This document shows, piece after piece, positions 61,301-64,000 of a stretch of DNA of 64,000 bases (its first letter is position 1; the number at the start of each line of letters is the position of its first letter). The notes under the pieces were generated by a model. That model was not told where the DNA came from, did no database searches, and saw only the letters and a list, made by a program, of their open reading frames with translations. Source of the DNA: Tomocerus qinae. Lineage: Eukaryota > Arthropoda > Collembola > Entomobryomorpha > Tomoceridae. The position numbers and the translations under genes were made by a program. Location: assembly GCA_020055645.1 (NCBI GenBank), contig CM034549.1, forward strand, positions 4,526,001 through 4,590,000, in the 5' to 3' direction.

Positions 61301-64000
61301 ATACTTGTGCTGGCCAATTTCTTACTTTGTTAATTATCCTGACCTTGTATTAATGTAGATGTACTATTTTCGAAACAATAGAACCAATAGGCTTTCTTTT
61401 ATCACTGCATTGCACTGGTTTCTCCTTCCCAACAAAATCAGCAACAAATATTATTTGGTAGAATATTTCTATCTGGTCCTTGTCAAAGCATCTGTGCACG
61501 GACACCTAAATCATCTTTACTTTTCCATCAATGTTACACCACTACATACGAGATCTTGATGTTATCGGTGGGTACGTGACGAGGCATAATCCTATACTGT
61601 TGATAGCATGATTCGGTAATCATGTTTTATCCAAACTCTATGATGTGCTACAATTAAGCAGCCCACAGATTGCTGTTCCTTACTGACCTTTTGTAGGAAT
61701 CGAAAATAAAATTGACTTTTTGTCATTCAACTACAGAAACCCATTTTGATAGTGAAAAGGGCATTCTTTCTTTTACATCACTATTCTATTATATCATTTC
61801 CATCCATGATATAGTATACTCTAGACTTCTGTACTAATACATTTTGATTCAGCAGATTGAGATGTAAGCGTTATCTTTTGCTGCGTCTAGATTGTCAGTG
61901 CAGCCCTCGCTCCCCAAAATGATCTAACATATTTCTGCTGTATGAATTCTTGTTAGCCCATTGAATTTTGGAAAAAACAAGGAAATCAAAACCACAAGCG
62001 AGTGACAAAGTTTCGGTAGAGTATTCTGCTTTATTGTATGACATTCAATTTGCTGTTGATGTAACACGTACAGATATTGTTGATTGTATTTGGTTTGCAA
62101 GCTCATTGTTTGCATTGTGTCCCATTTGTGTCTGTTGTATGTAATATTTAGGAAAAATGAGCCTTTTACTCATGTTTTCTTCCCCAAAATACAGCTGTCA
62201 TCTCCACACGAGTCAATTGTTCATTTCTCTGTTGCCTTTTAGCTGCTAATGCACGTACACCTACTAACATCATACACTCATGTCTCTATTACATGATTAA
62301 TACTTTCCTCATCCACATCCAATACAATCCTTCATATCTCTCGCTCCTCTATAGTTTACATACAAACCTTAAAAACTCCCTTCACAATTTCCAAAACATT
62401 TGTATTTGTGTATCTTGTACAGAAAATGACTTATCAATCATCTGATATCTGAATTTCGTCATCTGCTACTTATCTACATGCAAAAGTGCTTTGGAAATCA
62501 ATCAGTTGTTAATCCGGACAAATACTGTTAAATGTAAACAGTTATTTTATGGTGATATATGTCCAGAAAGCTAAAATTCCCTAATTTCTAAATCAGCACT
62601 TGCAAATTGTGCAATTACATTTTCGATATTTCATCTACATTTCATACATTGTAAATTAAATATTGTTTCCCATTTGGTTTACTCATACGGCTAATAATAT
62701 AGCCAAAATATTTTCTATATCATATACCAGTTAAAAAAATTGGTTGCAAAAACGCTCTGAGTTAATAAATCTATTAAAAATACAAGCTTTCCAATTAATT
62801 TTCGCATAGTAAACAATAGTACAAACTGATTTGTGAGTTTCATTAACCAATCTACACAATTGAAATGTATTTCTTATCAAAATAAAAATAATTCCCACCC
62901 GCAATGCAATTCTATGTACAATATTTATAGTTTAAGTAATGTTTTCTAGTATTTAGCACAGCATGCAGATGCATAGGTGGAAGGAAGGTGATGTATATTC
63001 GTGTAGTTCAGAGAAAGAAAGAAAAGCGTTTGAAGGGACAATGAGTTGTGTCGCAGCATTGTTGCGTATCAAACCAATTAGAGCACGCATCATTTCTTAC
63101 ACGATATTATGTCCCTATACTAAATCTGTGACTGATAGCAACGAACACCGAAAGGGAAGAAGGTAGAAGAACTGCTCCGAACTTGTAATTGTAATCACAA
63201 AGCACCCTATCCCTTAATGCTACAGATATGATACCACAATCAAGGCCTTTTCAAACCTCCCTGCTCCTTTTCATTACTCGCCTATCTTTACCATATTATG
63301 ATTAGCTCCGTTTCAGTTTCCTACATTATCCTACACCCAAAAAATTTTTACGCACTATATTATACACTTTTATAGTATTTTGAGTTGCCTACTTACAACA
63401 CACACGGCCACTACTATAGATGTATACCGGGTATACTATAATAATAAGATGAGCTTCGCATTATAATGAAACCTGATTGAATGCTCTGCGTCTGGGTTTA
63501 TTCTGGTGTGTATGATAGTAGGTATTAGGGGATTCATATAACAAAACACGCTTTTCTTTTGTGCTACTAATAATGCAATTGAGAGTTTTGTTTTGTTATA
63601 AAGTGCGGCTGGGTGGGTTTGTGTGTCTGATCTGGTCTATCCCATTCTGTGGCTCACCATGCTAGTACCAATATAGGGAACGGAGGACAATGCCAAAAAG
63701 GAAAATATGGAGTGAAAGACTCAGAGTATAGATTAATGCTAAATAAAGTGGAAATTGATTAGAGGAGAGGGACGAACAGAAATTGAACTGATTAACCCTA
63801 TTCACTTAAATTCAACACGTTTCAATTGCTTTCTCTCCTCACACACTGCACTGCCTACACAAGAATTCACTTTTTAAATCTATTTTTGATTGAACTTTAA
63901 TACACTTTGCACTTTCAACATTATTTTATAATCTCACAATATTCTAACACTGTATCATCATTATTCTTGCATATGCTTCATATTGCTATTCCTATTGCGA
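58301..64000. other. Downstream DNA, no gene recognised
   Basis: AT-rich with only short open frames (up to 88 codons) on both strands, none with a recognisable domain or linked splice sites. A fragment near 59788 (ACTAGTGAACCCAGCTAAGG) loosely resembles the left end of the element at 17779 and could be a repeat remnant. A 15-nt near-palindrome (GTATACC-G-GGTATAC) lies at 63422-63436. Confidence 0.55.

Noticed and set aside
1..64000. Bacterial-type systems (CRISPR arrays, operons, phage, defence islands)
   Set aside because: No regularly spaced identical repeats, no dense gene packing and no ribosome-binding sites; the window is spliced eukaryotic DNA.

Overview
This is a eukaryotic, AT-rich (roughly two-thirds A+T by eye) genomic window dominated by one multi-exon plus-strand gene. 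The gene encodes an MRL-family adaptor (MIG-10 / RIAM / Lamellipodin; the Drosophila orthologue is pico). All eight proposed coding exons join in frame through GT-AG introns into one protein of about 1081 residues. The domain order is: Ser/Pro-rich N-terminus, a short helix resembling the talin-binding helix of RIAM/Lamellipodin, a coiled-coil lead-in, an RA domain, a PH domain, and a long proline-rich tail. The wording of the PH domain and the segment after it is closest to what I remember of arthropod Pico proteins, so an arthropod (or other ecdysozoan) is my best guess. No species can be named.

Layout. 1-11421: upstream non-coding DNA with no recognised gene. It holds a 473-bp foldback MITE (6315-6787) flanked by a perfect 9-bp target-site duplication. 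11422-11835: first coding exon. 11836-46892: a 35-kb first intron. It carries a degraded non-autonomous mobile element with an internal array of ~18-20 nt repeats (about 17779-19312), two adjacent related foldback elements (about 32921-33151 and 33241-33440), and a candidate alternative first exon (36204-36266). That alternative exon ends in the same phase as exon 1 and would give a shorter isoform of about 964 residues. 46893-54732: seven further coding exons with the conserved domains and stop codon. 54733 to about 58300: a probable long 3' UTR with several AATAAA signals and six UGUANAUA (Pumilio-type) sites. 58300-64000: non-coding DNA with no recognised gene.

How it works together. MRL proteins link active Ras-family GTPases and phosphoinositides at the plasma membrane (RA-PH) to actin regulators (Ena/VASP, SH3 proteins) through proline motifs, and in some members to talin and integrins. 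The sequence shows the parts expected for this. Two points stand out: no FPPPP Ena/VASP motif, only LPPPP and one FPFPP; and a substitution of the usual Arg-Tyr in PH strand beta 2. I found no CRISPR array, operon, phage, tRNA or rRNA gene, and no sign of an exotic new system. The most useful novelties are the alternative first exon, the PH-domain substitution, the foldback elements and the 3' UTR motif cluster.
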